Assembly: GCA_904420235.1 (NCBI GenBank)
Contig: CAJFUS010000056.1
Location: 1-8,817 of the forward strand
Reading direction: 5' to 3'
Length of the DNA: 8,817 nt
Source of the DNA: Candidatus Neoanaerotignum tabaqchaliae
GTDB taxonomy: Bacteria > Bacillota > Clostridia > Lachnospirales > Anaerotignaceae
Shown here: one piece after another, positions 1 through 5,934 of the stretch
Position numbering within the stretch: the first letter of the stretch is position 1
Layout of the letters: each line of letters starts with the position of its first letter
Made by a program: the position numbers and the translations under genes
Notes under the pieces: model-generated
The model's database searches: none
Told to the model about the DNA's origin: nothing
The model's input: only the letters and a program-made list of their open reading frames with translations

Positions 1-1
1 A

Positions 2-79
2 ATAGGCTCAGTAACAGCCAACGTTGTTAAAAAAGCCCGCTGCGTTGTTATAATTACTCCTGAGGAATCTGAAGAATAA
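2..79 (+). CDS. Universal stress protein (UspA family), C-terminal end only
   Basis: Only the last 25 codons and the TAA stop are in the window; the gene begins upstream. The readable end, IGSVTANVVKKARCVVI followed by ITPEESEE, matches the usual end of a UspA-like domain. There the GSV(S/T)xxVVxxAxCPVLV pattern forms the last nucleotide-binding loop (Gly-Ser contacts the ATP phosphates in ATP-binding members), a helix and the final beta strand. The usual CPVLV is CVVII here. Family members are cytoplasmic, dimeric, often bind ATP, and respond to stress or starvation; the exact role of this one cannot be read from so short a piece. A hairpin terminator begins 22 bases after the stop, so this is the last gene of its transcript. 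The family call is reasonably safe but rests on about 20 residues. Confidence 0.7.
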   Translation: MGSVTANVVKKARCVVIITPEESEE

Positions 80-101
80 TAAAATCAATAAAAAATATTA
101 A

Positions 102-139
102 AAAAATGGAAGGCTCTATAAGCCTTCCATTTTTATTTT
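102..139. terminator. Bidirectional rho-independent terminator
   Basis: AAAAATGGAAGGCT (102-115) pairs perfectly with AGCCTTCCATTTTT (121-134), giving a 14-bp stem and a 5-base loop. It is followed by a T-rich run on the plus strand and preceded by A-rich DNA that reads as T-rich on the minus strand. It can therefore end both the stress-protein transcript from the left and the transpeptidase transcript from the right. The minus-strand gene's TAA stop (133-135) lies at the edge of the stem. Confidence 0.88.
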
Positions 140-744
140 TCATTTATCGTGTTCCAAGGATTTGCTTCATCAGGGTCTGTTGGATCCCAACCGCGCCTAA
201 GCGTATCATTTACATCTATTTTTACGGCTTTCGGTTTATCAAAAGGCATTTCCTCATCGCTTCTGAATATACGCACCTGAGTTCCCGACGGGCAGTTGTC
301 ATATATCCATTTTGCGTCCTCAACAGTAAGCCTTATGCAGCCCATTGAGGCTGATGTTCCCAATTTATTATACTCCTCATATTCAAGAGTACTCTTATCC
401 GTTTCGGTATATGGCACAGAATGGAAAAGTATGTGTCCCGTTATTCTTGTTGCGTACTGTCCATAAACATCTCCAAACAATGCCCGCCAATCGTATTTGT
501 CCGTTGTGTTAAACGTTCCGTCTGGAGTATCCTCTCCTGTTGAACAAACAAAGGTTTTATAAGGCTTTGTGTATTGACCATTTTCGTCTTTTTCATACAC
601 AACAACCTGATTTAAGGTGCAGTTAACATCAATGCTGTATTTATACAAATCTTCTTCCTCACCCTCTGCGGCGCAGGCCGTAAAAGACATTAAAAAAACC
701 ATAACAGCCGAAAATGCCACAATCTTAATATATTTTATAATCAT
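133..744 (-). CDS. Exported L,D-transpeptidase (YkuD domain), possible lipoprotein
   Basis: This is a 203-residue secreted enzyme. The family makes 3-3 peptidoglycan cross-links or attaches proteins to peptidoglycan through a cysteine thioester. The N-terminus (about residues 1-28) is a signal peptide with the hydrophobic stretch IVAFSAVMVFLMSF. It ends in FTAC, a poor lipobox, so lipoprotein anchoring at Cys24 and ordinary signal peptidase cleavage are both possible. The YkuD core runs from about residue 35 to 160: TPDGTFN, the conserved His108 in GHILFHS, and the catalytic SMGCIR motif with Ser133, Cys136 and Arg138. There is no LysM or other wall-binding domain. The C-terminus is a short acidic, Trp/Pro-containing tail. 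I start at ATG 744 because GGGAG (752-756) sits 7 bases upstream; a TTG at 762 in the same frame would add six residues but lacks a good site. It is divergent from the adjacent two-component genes, which may control it (inference). Confidence 0.9.
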   Translation of the reverse strand: MIIKYIKIVAFSAVMVFLMSFTACAAEGEEEDLYKYSIDVNCTLNQVVVYEKDENGQYTKPYKTFVCSTGEDTPDGTFNTTDKYDWRALFGDVYGQYATRITGHILFHSVPYTETDKSTLEYEEYNKLGTSASMGCIRLTVEDAKWIYDNCPSGTQVRIFRSDEEMPFDKPKAVKIDVNDTLRRGWDPTDPDEANPWNTINEK

Positions 745-776
745 ATTCTCACTCCCATGCAAATATTATATAATTC

Positions 777-805
777 ATTCTACAATATCTGCCTATAAGT
801 CTCAA
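777..805 (-). promoter_or_regulatory. Promoter of the L,D-transpeptidase gene
   Basis: Read on the minus strand, TTGAGA (805-800), a 17-base spacer and TAGAAT (782-777) each match the housekeeping consensus at five of six positions. The implied start near 770 leaves a short leader before the GGGAG site and ATG 744. On the upstream side, plus-strand TTCACAAA (812-819) and TTCAAAAT (826-833) could be activator half-sites. Confidence 0.72.
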
Positions 806-853
806 GAGGGCTTCACAAAGATTAATTCAAAATTAAAGGTTTTATTTATAAAG

Positions 854-885
854 TTCATGCTATTTTCACAAAAATGCTTTATACT
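854..885 (+). promoter_or_regulatory. Candidate response-regulator-activated promoter of the two-component operon
   Basis: TATACT (880-885) is a good -10 box, but nothing resembling TTGACA lies 16-18 bases upstream. Instead TTCATG (854-859) and TTCACA (865-870) repeat with an 11-bp step, and the second ends nine bases before the -10. In PhoB-type promoters, direct repeats about one helical turn apart replace the -35 box in this way, so autoactivation by the response regulator is a fair inference. The leader would be about 22 bases long, with GGAGGTG (902-908) as the ribosome binding site. Confidence 0.45.
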
Positions 886-913
886 TGTTTTATCAGCTTA
901 CGGAGGTGTTTTT

Positions 914-1585
914 ATGAGCAAAATACTTGTTGTTGATGATGAGGAAAATATAAGACAGCTTATAGTTAAATACGCACGTTTTGAGGGATATGACATTTAT
1001 GAGGCTAAAAACGGCATGGAAGCGGTCAGCCTTTGCCGTCAAAACGACTATGACATAATAATAATGGACATAATGATGCCCGAGCTTGATGGCTTTTCGG
1101 CCTGCCGAGAGATAAAAAAGCATAAGGACATACCAGTTATAATGCTTTCAGCAAGGGGCGAGGAATACGACCGAATTCACGGTTTTGAGACAGGTGTTGA
1201 CGACTATGTTGTAAAGCCCTTTTCTCCAAAAGAGCTTATGATGAGAGTTGCGGCGGTACTTAAAAGAAGTTTAAAAAGTACGCCGGATAAAAGGGAAATT
1301 TATGAAAATGAAGGCATAAAAGTTGATTTTACCGGAAGGATAGTTTACATAGACGGCCAAAAAACAGACATGTCGCCAAAAGAGTATGAATTACTTTTTT
1401 ATATGGTAAAGAACAAAAACATAGCACTAAGCAGGGAAAAAATAATAACCGACGTTTGGGGATATGACTTTTACGGCGATGACAGAACCCTTGACACCCA
1501 TATAAAAATACTGCGCAAAAGTCTTGGAAAATACAGCGGTAAAATAGTTACCTTAAGAGGAGTTGGATACAGATTTGACGACTAA
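914..1585 (+). CDS. OmpR/PhoB-family DNA-binding response regulator
   Basis: This 223-residue cytoplasmic transcription factor is of normal length for the family. The receiver domain (about 1-118) has the acidic pair Asp8/Asp9, the phosphoacceptor Asp52 in IIIMDIMMPELDG, the switch Ser79 in VIMLSAR, and Lys101 in VVKPF. The C-terminal winged helix (about 128-221) shows MSPKEYELLFYMVKN, the recognition-helix region DRTLDTHIKILRKSL, and the ending TLRGVGYRF. ATG 914 is chosen because GGAGGTG (902-908) lies five bases upstream and MSKILVVDDE is a canonical receiver start; the frame is open further upstream but that extension resembles nothing. The kinase gene overlaps its 3' end, so the two are one operon and presumably a cognate pair. 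The target genes are not known; the divergent L,D-transpeptidase gene and the operon itself are the nearest candidates. Chain features resemble PhoP/VanR/RegX3-type regulators, but no specific ortholog can be assigned. Confidence 0.93.
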   Translation: MSKILVVDDEENIRQLIVKYARFEGYDIYEAKNGMEAVSLCRQNDYDIIIMDIMMPELDGFSACREIKKHKDIPVIMLSARGEEYDRIHGFETGVDDYVVKPFSPKELMMRVAAVLKRSLKSTPDKREIYENEGIKVDFTGRIVYIDGQKTDMSPKEYELLFYMVKNKNIALSREKIITDVWGYDFYGDDRTLDTHIKILRKSLGKYSGKIVTLRGVGYRFDD

Positions 1586-3125
1586 GAAAATAAGCATAAA
1601 ATGGCGTCTTATAATTTATATGACAGGCTTTGTGGCTCTTGAATTTCTTCTTATGCTGATATTTCACACTTTTTTTATAGACAGTTTTTACCAGATAATT
1701 AAAATGGGGGATTTAAAGGATGCTGCTAAGCTAATAAGCAGCGAGCTTGAAAGCGGTGGAAATATAAGCAGTGAAACAGATGAAAAAATAAAATATTTGG
1801 CACGTGAGAACAACATGTGCGTTGAGATATTCGACAGTGAGGGAAACGAGATTTATTATGTTGAGGGCATGCCTTTCGGTATAATCCGCGAAATGGACAC
1901 CGCAGCAAGAAAACGTTTATATGACGATACTCTCGAAGAGGGAGGGACAAAATTTTATTTTGAGAACAGTCAGCAAGTTGAACACATAAACCGCATGGAC
2001 CACAAAAACTTCAGCATACCTGGAATAGAAATAATGAACAACGGAACTAACGGCCTTCCTTTTAGTCCGCCCGAAGACGAGAGACCATCTGACAAAAAAT
2101 ATCAGCCCGTTCAAAATATAATTTTCAGTCAAACTGTTTCAATAGACGGAAAAGAAGCCGTTATAGCTTTAAGCACAGCACTTACGCCACTTGGAGCTAC
2201 TGTAAGCATACTTAACGTAGAAACAAATTACATATGCGCCATACTTCTTGTTCTGTCAATCCTTCTTGCAATACTGATATACAGAAAAATATCAAAGCCC
2301 CTTATGCTCACAAATCAAAAGGCTCTTCTTTTAGCTTCTGGAGATTATTCCGTAAGATTTGGCGGAAAAGGCGATTACAGAGAGATAGACCAGCTAAACG
2401 ACACATTGTCGTTTGCTGCGTCAGAGCTTGGAAAAACCGAAGAGCTGCGCCGCGAGCTTATGGCAAATATATCTCACGACCTTAGGACACCCCTTACAAT
2501 GATAAAAGGTTATGCGGAGCTTATGAGAGATATACCAGGGGAAAACACGCCCGAAAATCTTAAAACAATAATTGACGAAACAAGCCGCCTTTCAGACCTT
2601 GTAACCGATATACTGGATATATCAAAACTTCAAAGCGGCGTTACAACTCTTAACAAAAGCGTATTTTCCATTACACAAAACATAAATGATATTTTGTCAA
2701 GATACAGCACTCTTAAAGAAAACGACGGCTATGCAATAACCTTTGAGCACGACAATGAGGCCTTTATAGAGGCCGACAGTATTAAAATGTCCCAGGTTTT
2801 ATATAATCTTATAAACAACGCTATAAATTATACCGGAAATGACAAAAAGGTTGTTATAAGGCAAACAATTAAAGATGGGTTCGTAAAAATAGAGATAATT
2901 GACACAGGAGACGGCATAGATGAAAAAGACATGCCATTTATATGGGACAGGTATTACAAAGTTGACAAAAATCATAAGTCTCCAGTTAAAGGCACAGGTC
3001 TTGGCCTTTCGATAGTAAAAAATATTCTTGAGCTTCATGGATTTGAATATGGTGTTATATCAAACTTAGGAAAAGGTAGCATATTTTATTTTGAAGCTAA
3101 AATATCTCCTTCAAGGGAACCTTAA
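1575..3125 (+). CDS. Membrane sensor histidine kinase
   Basis: This is a 516-residue kinase, partner of the preceding response regulator. In order it has TM1 (about 12-35), an extracellular sensor of roughly 180 residues, TM2 (about 219-237) and a HAMP linker (about 238-287). The HisKA helix follows with phosphoacceptor His301 in ANISHDLRTPLTMIKGY. The HATPase domain shows an N box (NLINNAINY, 411-419), G1 (DTGDGID, 443-449), F box (PFIWDRYY) and G2 (GTGLGLS, 473-479). All catalytic motifs are intact. The sensor region matches nothing I can name; its last part (FSQTVSIDGKEAVIALSTAL) could be the final strands of a PAS/Cache-like fold. The start is uncertain: GAGGAG (1557-1562) lies inside the regulator gene, 12 bases before TTG 1575, while TTG 1563 directly abuts it. 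TTG 1575 is preferred, overlapping the regulator by 11 bases, which implies translational coupling. No ATG is available before TM1. No clear terminator follows the gene. Confidence 0.92.
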   Translation: MTTKKISIKWRLIIYMTGFVALEFLLMLIFHTFFIDSFYQIIKMGDLKDAAKLISSELESGGNISSETDEKIKYLARENNMCVEIFDSEGNEIYYVEGMPFGIIREMDTAARKRLYDDTLEEGGTKFYFENSQQVEHINRMDHKNFSIPGIEIMNNGTNGLPFSPPEDERPSDKKYQPVQNIIFSQTVSIDGKEAVIALSTALTPLGATVSILNVETNYICAILLVLSILLAILIYRKISKPLMLTNQKALLLASGDYSVRFGGKGDYREIDQLNDTLSFAASELGKTEELRRELMANISHDLRTPLTMIKGYAELMRDIPGENTPENLKTIIDETSRLSDLVTDILDISKLQSGVTTLNKSVFSITQNINDILSRYSTLKENDGYAITFEHDNEAFIEADSIKMSQVLYNLINNAINYTGNDKKVVIRQTIKDGFVKIEIIDTGDGIDEKDMPFIWDRYYKVDKNHKSPVKGTGLGLSIVKNILELHGFEYGVISNLGKGSIFYFEAKISPSREP

Positions 3126-3228
3126 TGCTCTTTATTTCGTATATAATGTGTGATATTATATTGCTTTACGATGTTATATAACAAATATATTACAGTTTGT
3201 TTAATTTTATATAAAAATTTCCTAATTA

Positions 3229-3259
3229 TTAACACTAACCGGTAGCGTTATTGTATAAT
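3229..3259 (+). promoter_or_regulatory. Candidate promoter with an operator-like dyad, upstream of the SLH protein gene
   Basis: TATAAT (3254-3259) is a perfect -10 box. The best -35 is TTAACA (3229-3234), but its spacer is 19 bases, longer than ideal. Between them, TAACACTA (3230-3237) and TAGCGTTA (3243-3250) form an imperfect inverted repeat matching at seven of eight positions around ACCGG. The leader to ATG 3339 would be about 73 bases. This is a GC-containing patch in very AT-rich surroundings. A regulator site is inferred, not shown. Confidence 0.4.
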
Positions 3260-3338
3260 AATAAGGGGCATTATATAAGTTTTTCAATCGTTTTTTATCA
3301 TAAATTGATTTTGACGCCCTAATAAGGAGGATTGGGAA

Positions 3339-5810
3339 ATGAAATTAAAAAGGTTGCTTATAGCTTTAATGGCATCGTCAATGGCCGCCGGAAGTTTGCC
3401 TTTAACTGCTTTCGCTGCTAATTTTACAGACATAGACGACGTTCCATGGGAGGGGGCTAAAACGTATATAAATTCCGTTGCCGATGCAGGTCTTATGGTT
3501 GGCGACTATAATATGGATGGCCAGCTTGTCTTTAGGGCAAGAGACAAAGTTAGCTACTGCGAGACAATGCAGCTTGTATACGCTCTTATGAAAAACTATA
3601 CGGGAAATTCCGTTGACCAGGGAATTATTGACAAATATAAAACTGTTATGAACGGTTACAAAATTCCGGAATGGGCACATGAGTGCGTGGCATACGGCCT
3701 TGAAAATGGAATAGTAACCATATCCGATATACCCGGCTTCATAACATCAAGCGGAACTCAGCAAAGCGCCACAAGACAGGATGTTGCAATTATGGTTGGC
3801 CGGTCATTAAAAAGCATTGAAAATGTAAACAGCAACGCTACATTAAGCTTTAACGACTCATCAAGCGTAGCTTCCGTTGCCGTGCCATATGTAGACCTTT
3901 TAAACAGGCTTGGCATAATAACCGGAGACGACAACAACAACTTTAATCCTAAAAACTATATAAACCGCGCCGAAATGGCCGTTGTGGTATCAAAAACATA
4001 TGACTTCCTTAATTCAAAAAAATCAGGCGGCTCAAACACGGGAACAAGCACACAAAGCGGCTCCATAACAGGAACTGTTACAACCGCAGAGGCCGTTGGA
4101 AGCAATATTGTTCTTAATATAGACACCGGTTCCGAAACAAAAGCCTTTTCCGGAAGCGCAACTACAACATGTTTAAGCGGACTTAAAACAATAACTTTAG
4201 CCGAGGTAAATGTTGGCGACAAGGTACTTGTATCATACGAAGGTGGGACAATAAAAAGCGTTGTGGTTACCGAACCTGTAGATTCCGGAGACAGTGAAAC
4301 TACCGAAACAAGCGTTAAAGGCGACTTTTCGGATATGTCAAGAAGTGAAATTACAATAAAAGTTGACGGAAGCAAAAAATCATATGATTTTGACGATGTT
4401 AAATATGTTAAGTTCTATTATGAAGGAGACAGCAAGGATTATTCTGAATTTAACAACAAGGTTCAAACGGGCGATACCATTACTCTTCAGCTTGATGACG
4501 ATGGATATGTTATAGAAGTAAAAGCAACTGAAAACGATGATAAAGACTATGACAAAGAAGGTTATCTTGACAGACTTAACAGCAGCTCGATAGAGATAAA
4601 AACGTCAAAAACAAGCAGCAGCTCAAAAGAATATGACTTTAAAAACGAGAGCAAAAGCAGCGTATCATTTTACATTGGAAGCAAAGAAAAAGACTATGAC
4701 GAATTTAAGGACGAGGTTGAGGAAGACGACAAAATCGGTCTTATGTTCAACAGTGACGACGAGGTTATAGAGGTTTATCTGCTTGACGATGATGAAGATG
4801 ATGATGAAAAAGACGGTTATTTCTATGATATGTCAAGCGAGTATATACGAATAAAATCTTCAAAAAGTGCTGACAGCAAGAAATATTATTACGAAGATGA
4901 CGACAAAGACAATGTAACATTCTATATAGACGATGAAAAAGAAAGTTACTCAACGTTTAAGGATGAGGCTGAGGAAGATGATAAGATAACTCTTAAATTA
5001 AATGATGACGGAGAAGTTATAAAAGCCTATCTCACAACTGATGACAGTGATGATGAAGATTACGACGAAACAGGATATTTTGAGTCTATAAAAAGCTCAT
5101 ATATAAGGCTTAGGGAGAAAAAGAGCAGCAGTTCTGACACAAATGATTATGATTTCAAAAATGATGACAGCGACGATGTAAATTTCTATCTTAAACCAAG
5201 CGGAAGCTCTGTTGATTATGATGAGTTTAAAGATGAGGTTGAGGACGGAGACAAAATAGGTCTTATAACCAACAGCGACGACGAGGTTACAAGGGTATAC
5301 ATAATAAGCAGTTCTTCATCTGGCGATGATGAAGATGACGGAGAAATCTCAAGCATATCCGATGATGACCTTAAATTAAGCGGCGTAAGCACTAAGTTCT
5401 ATATTGACGACCCCGATGATGTTGATGTCGACGTTGACGACGGCGAGGAAACAATAAAAGATTACGACGACCTTGTTGAGGCTGTTGACGAAGACAGAAA
5501 AACAGCCGAAGTTACAATAACCTATGATGACGACAACTATGTTACAAAAATTGAGGGACAAATAACTCAGGCTAAAGGCGACCTTCAAAGCATAGATACC
5601 GATGATAGAATTATAAAACTTAAATTCAACAGCGGCAACACAACGGAGTATGAGTATAAGAGCAATGTAAAAATAGATTTAAGATATTACAGCGAAGATG
5701 AAGAAGGTCTTGAAAAAGCTGTTGACAACGAGTCTTCAGACGAAAGAATGATTACAATAGAGATAAACAGCAACAACATTGTTACAAGCATAGAATCAAC
5801 TGAAATTTAA
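3339..5810 (+). CDS. Secreted SLH-domain protein with seven acidic C-terminal repeats (S-layer type)
   Basis: This 823-residue protein is exported and probably held on the cell surface. Residues 1-27 are a signal peptide (KLKRLL, a hydrophobic core, then AFA-A as the cleavage site). Three SLH domains follow, about 28-84, 109-158 and 169-224. SLH triplets bind pyruvylated secondary cell-wall polysaccharide. The canonical TRAE signature is INRAE in the third domain, ATRQD in the second and degraded to VSYCE in the first. A Gly/Ser/Thr linker (229-244) leads to seven repeats, each opening with Gly and a hydrophobic-polar pattern and containing GD(K/T)(I/V) or DDKI near the end. Asp and Glu make up about a third of the middle repeats, so the protein is strongly acidic and may bind calcium or other cations (inference). 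It has only two cysteines (74 and 278). AAGGAGG (3324-3330) lies eight bases before ATG 3339. The gene stands alone between its own promoter and terminator. It could be a main S-layer protein or a minor wall-associated protein; no enzyme domain is visible. Confidence 0.9.
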   Translation: MKLKRLLIALMASSMAAGSLPLTAFAANFTDIDDVPWEGAKTYINSVADAGLMVGDYNMDGQLVFRARDKVSYCETMQLVYALMKNYTGNSVDQGIIDKYKTVMNGYKIPEWAHECVAYGLENGIVTISDIPGFITSSGTQQSATRQDVAIMVGRSLKSIENVNSNATLSFNDSSSVASVAVPYVDLLNRLGIITGDDNNNFNPKNYINRAEMAVVVSKTYDFLNSKKSGGSNTGTSTQSGSITGTVTTAEAVGSNIVLNIDTGSETKAFSGSATTTCLSGLKTITLAEVNVGDKVLVSYEGGTIKSVVVTEPVDSGDSETTETSVKGDFSDMSRSEITIKVDGSKKSYDFDDVKYVKFYYEGDSKDYSEFNNKVQTGDTITLQLDDDGYVIEVKATENDDKDYDKEGYLDRLNSSSIEIKTSKTSSSSKEYDFKNESKSSVSFYIGSKEKDYDEFKDEVEEDDKIGLMFNSDDEVIEVYLLDDDEDDDEKDGYFYDMSSEYIRIKSSKSADSKKYYYEDDDKDNVTFYIDDEKESYSTFKDEAEEDDKITLKLNDDGEVIKAYLTTDDSDDEDYDETGYFESIKSSYIRLREKKSSSSDTNDYDFKNDDSDDVNFYLKPSGSSVDYDEFKDEVEDGDKIGLITNSDDEVTRVYIISSSSSGDDEDDGEISSISDDDLKLSGVSTKFYIDDPDDVDVDVDDGEETIKDYDDLVEAVDEDRKTAEVTITYDDDNYVTKIEGQITQAKGDLQSIDTDDRIIKLKFNSGNTTEYEYKSNVKIDLRYYSEDEEGLEKAVDNESSDERMITIEINSNNIVTSIESTEI
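4071..5807 (+). repeat. Seven tandem divergent protein repeats (77-89 residues each)
   Basis: Units begin at a conserved Gly: residues 245 (TGTVTTAE), 328 (KGDFSDMS), 408 (EGYLDRLN), 493 (DGYFYDMS), 579 (TGYFESIK), 668 (DGEISSIS) and 747 (KGDLQSID). In DNA these start at 4071, 4320, 4560, 4815, 5073, 5340 and 5577. The common plan is a G-hydrophobic opening, a strand like S-x-I-x-I, a Y-x-F/Y-x core, then V-x-FY, Y-xx-F, (E/G)DxIxL, and a closing DDxVIxVY strand. Units 3 to 5 are most alike (YDEFKDEVEEDDKIGL against YDEFKDEVEDGDKIGL). Acidic linkers such as DDDEDDDE (483-490) separate them. The pattern resembles small beta-barrel modules common behind SLH domains (DUF5666-like), but that assignment is tentative. 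Confidence 0.82.
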
Positions 5811-5817
5811 AAAACTC

Positions 5818-5846
5818 AGGCGGTCCCTCTTTATGGGGCCGCTTTT
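5818..5846 (+). terminator. Rho-independent terminator of the SLH protein gene
   Basis: GCGGTCCC (5820-5827) pairs with GGGGCCGC (5835-5842), an 8-bp GC-rich stem with one G-U pair and a 7-base loop. TTTT and AT-rich DNA follow. It begins within ten bases of the TAA stop. Confidence 0.85.
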
Positions 5847-5868
5847 AATATTTAATTTTAATATTCAT

Positions 5869-5897
5869 TTGAAAACTGGTCCGTTTTATTATATTCT
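5869..5897 (+). promoter_or_regulatory. Promoter of the beta-hydroxyacid dehydrogenase gene
   Basis: TTGAAA (5869-5874), a 17-base spacer and TATTCT (5892-5897) fit the housekeeping consensus with one and two mismatches. The start would be about 30 bases before ATG 5935. The box lies just downstream of the preceding terminator, so this gene starts a new transcript. Confidence 0.68.
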
Positions 5898-5934
5898 ATA
5901 TCATATATAACAGCAATTTAAGGAGGAGAAAGCT

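Noticed and set aside
745..762. TTG start giving the transpeptidase six more residues
   Set aside because: ATG 744 has GGGAG seven bases upstream, and that site would lie inside the coding sequence if TTG 762 were used; the extension also spoils the signal-peptide start.
617..913. Upstream in-frame extension of the response regulator by 99 residues
   Set aside because: It would overlap the transpeptidase gene and its promoter and resembles no protein; ATG 914 has a strong ribosome binding site and gives a canonical receiver start.
3504..3539. EF-hand or dockerin-like loop DYNMDG at residues 56-61 of the SLH protein
   Set aside because: Position 12 of the loop is Ala rather than Asp or Glu, and the segment aligns with the GxxDGxFRP turn of an SLH domain.
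3956..4375. A 139-residue open frame on the minus strand opposite the SLH gene
   Set aside because: It is antisense to a well-supported gene, has no ribosome binding site or recognisable domain, and its composition mirrors the codons opposite.
4560..5339. DNA-level tandem repeat or CRISPR-like array in the SLH gene
   Set aside because: Periodicity of about 255-267 bases is in the protein pattern; DNA units are diverged, in frame and without constant short repeats and spacers.
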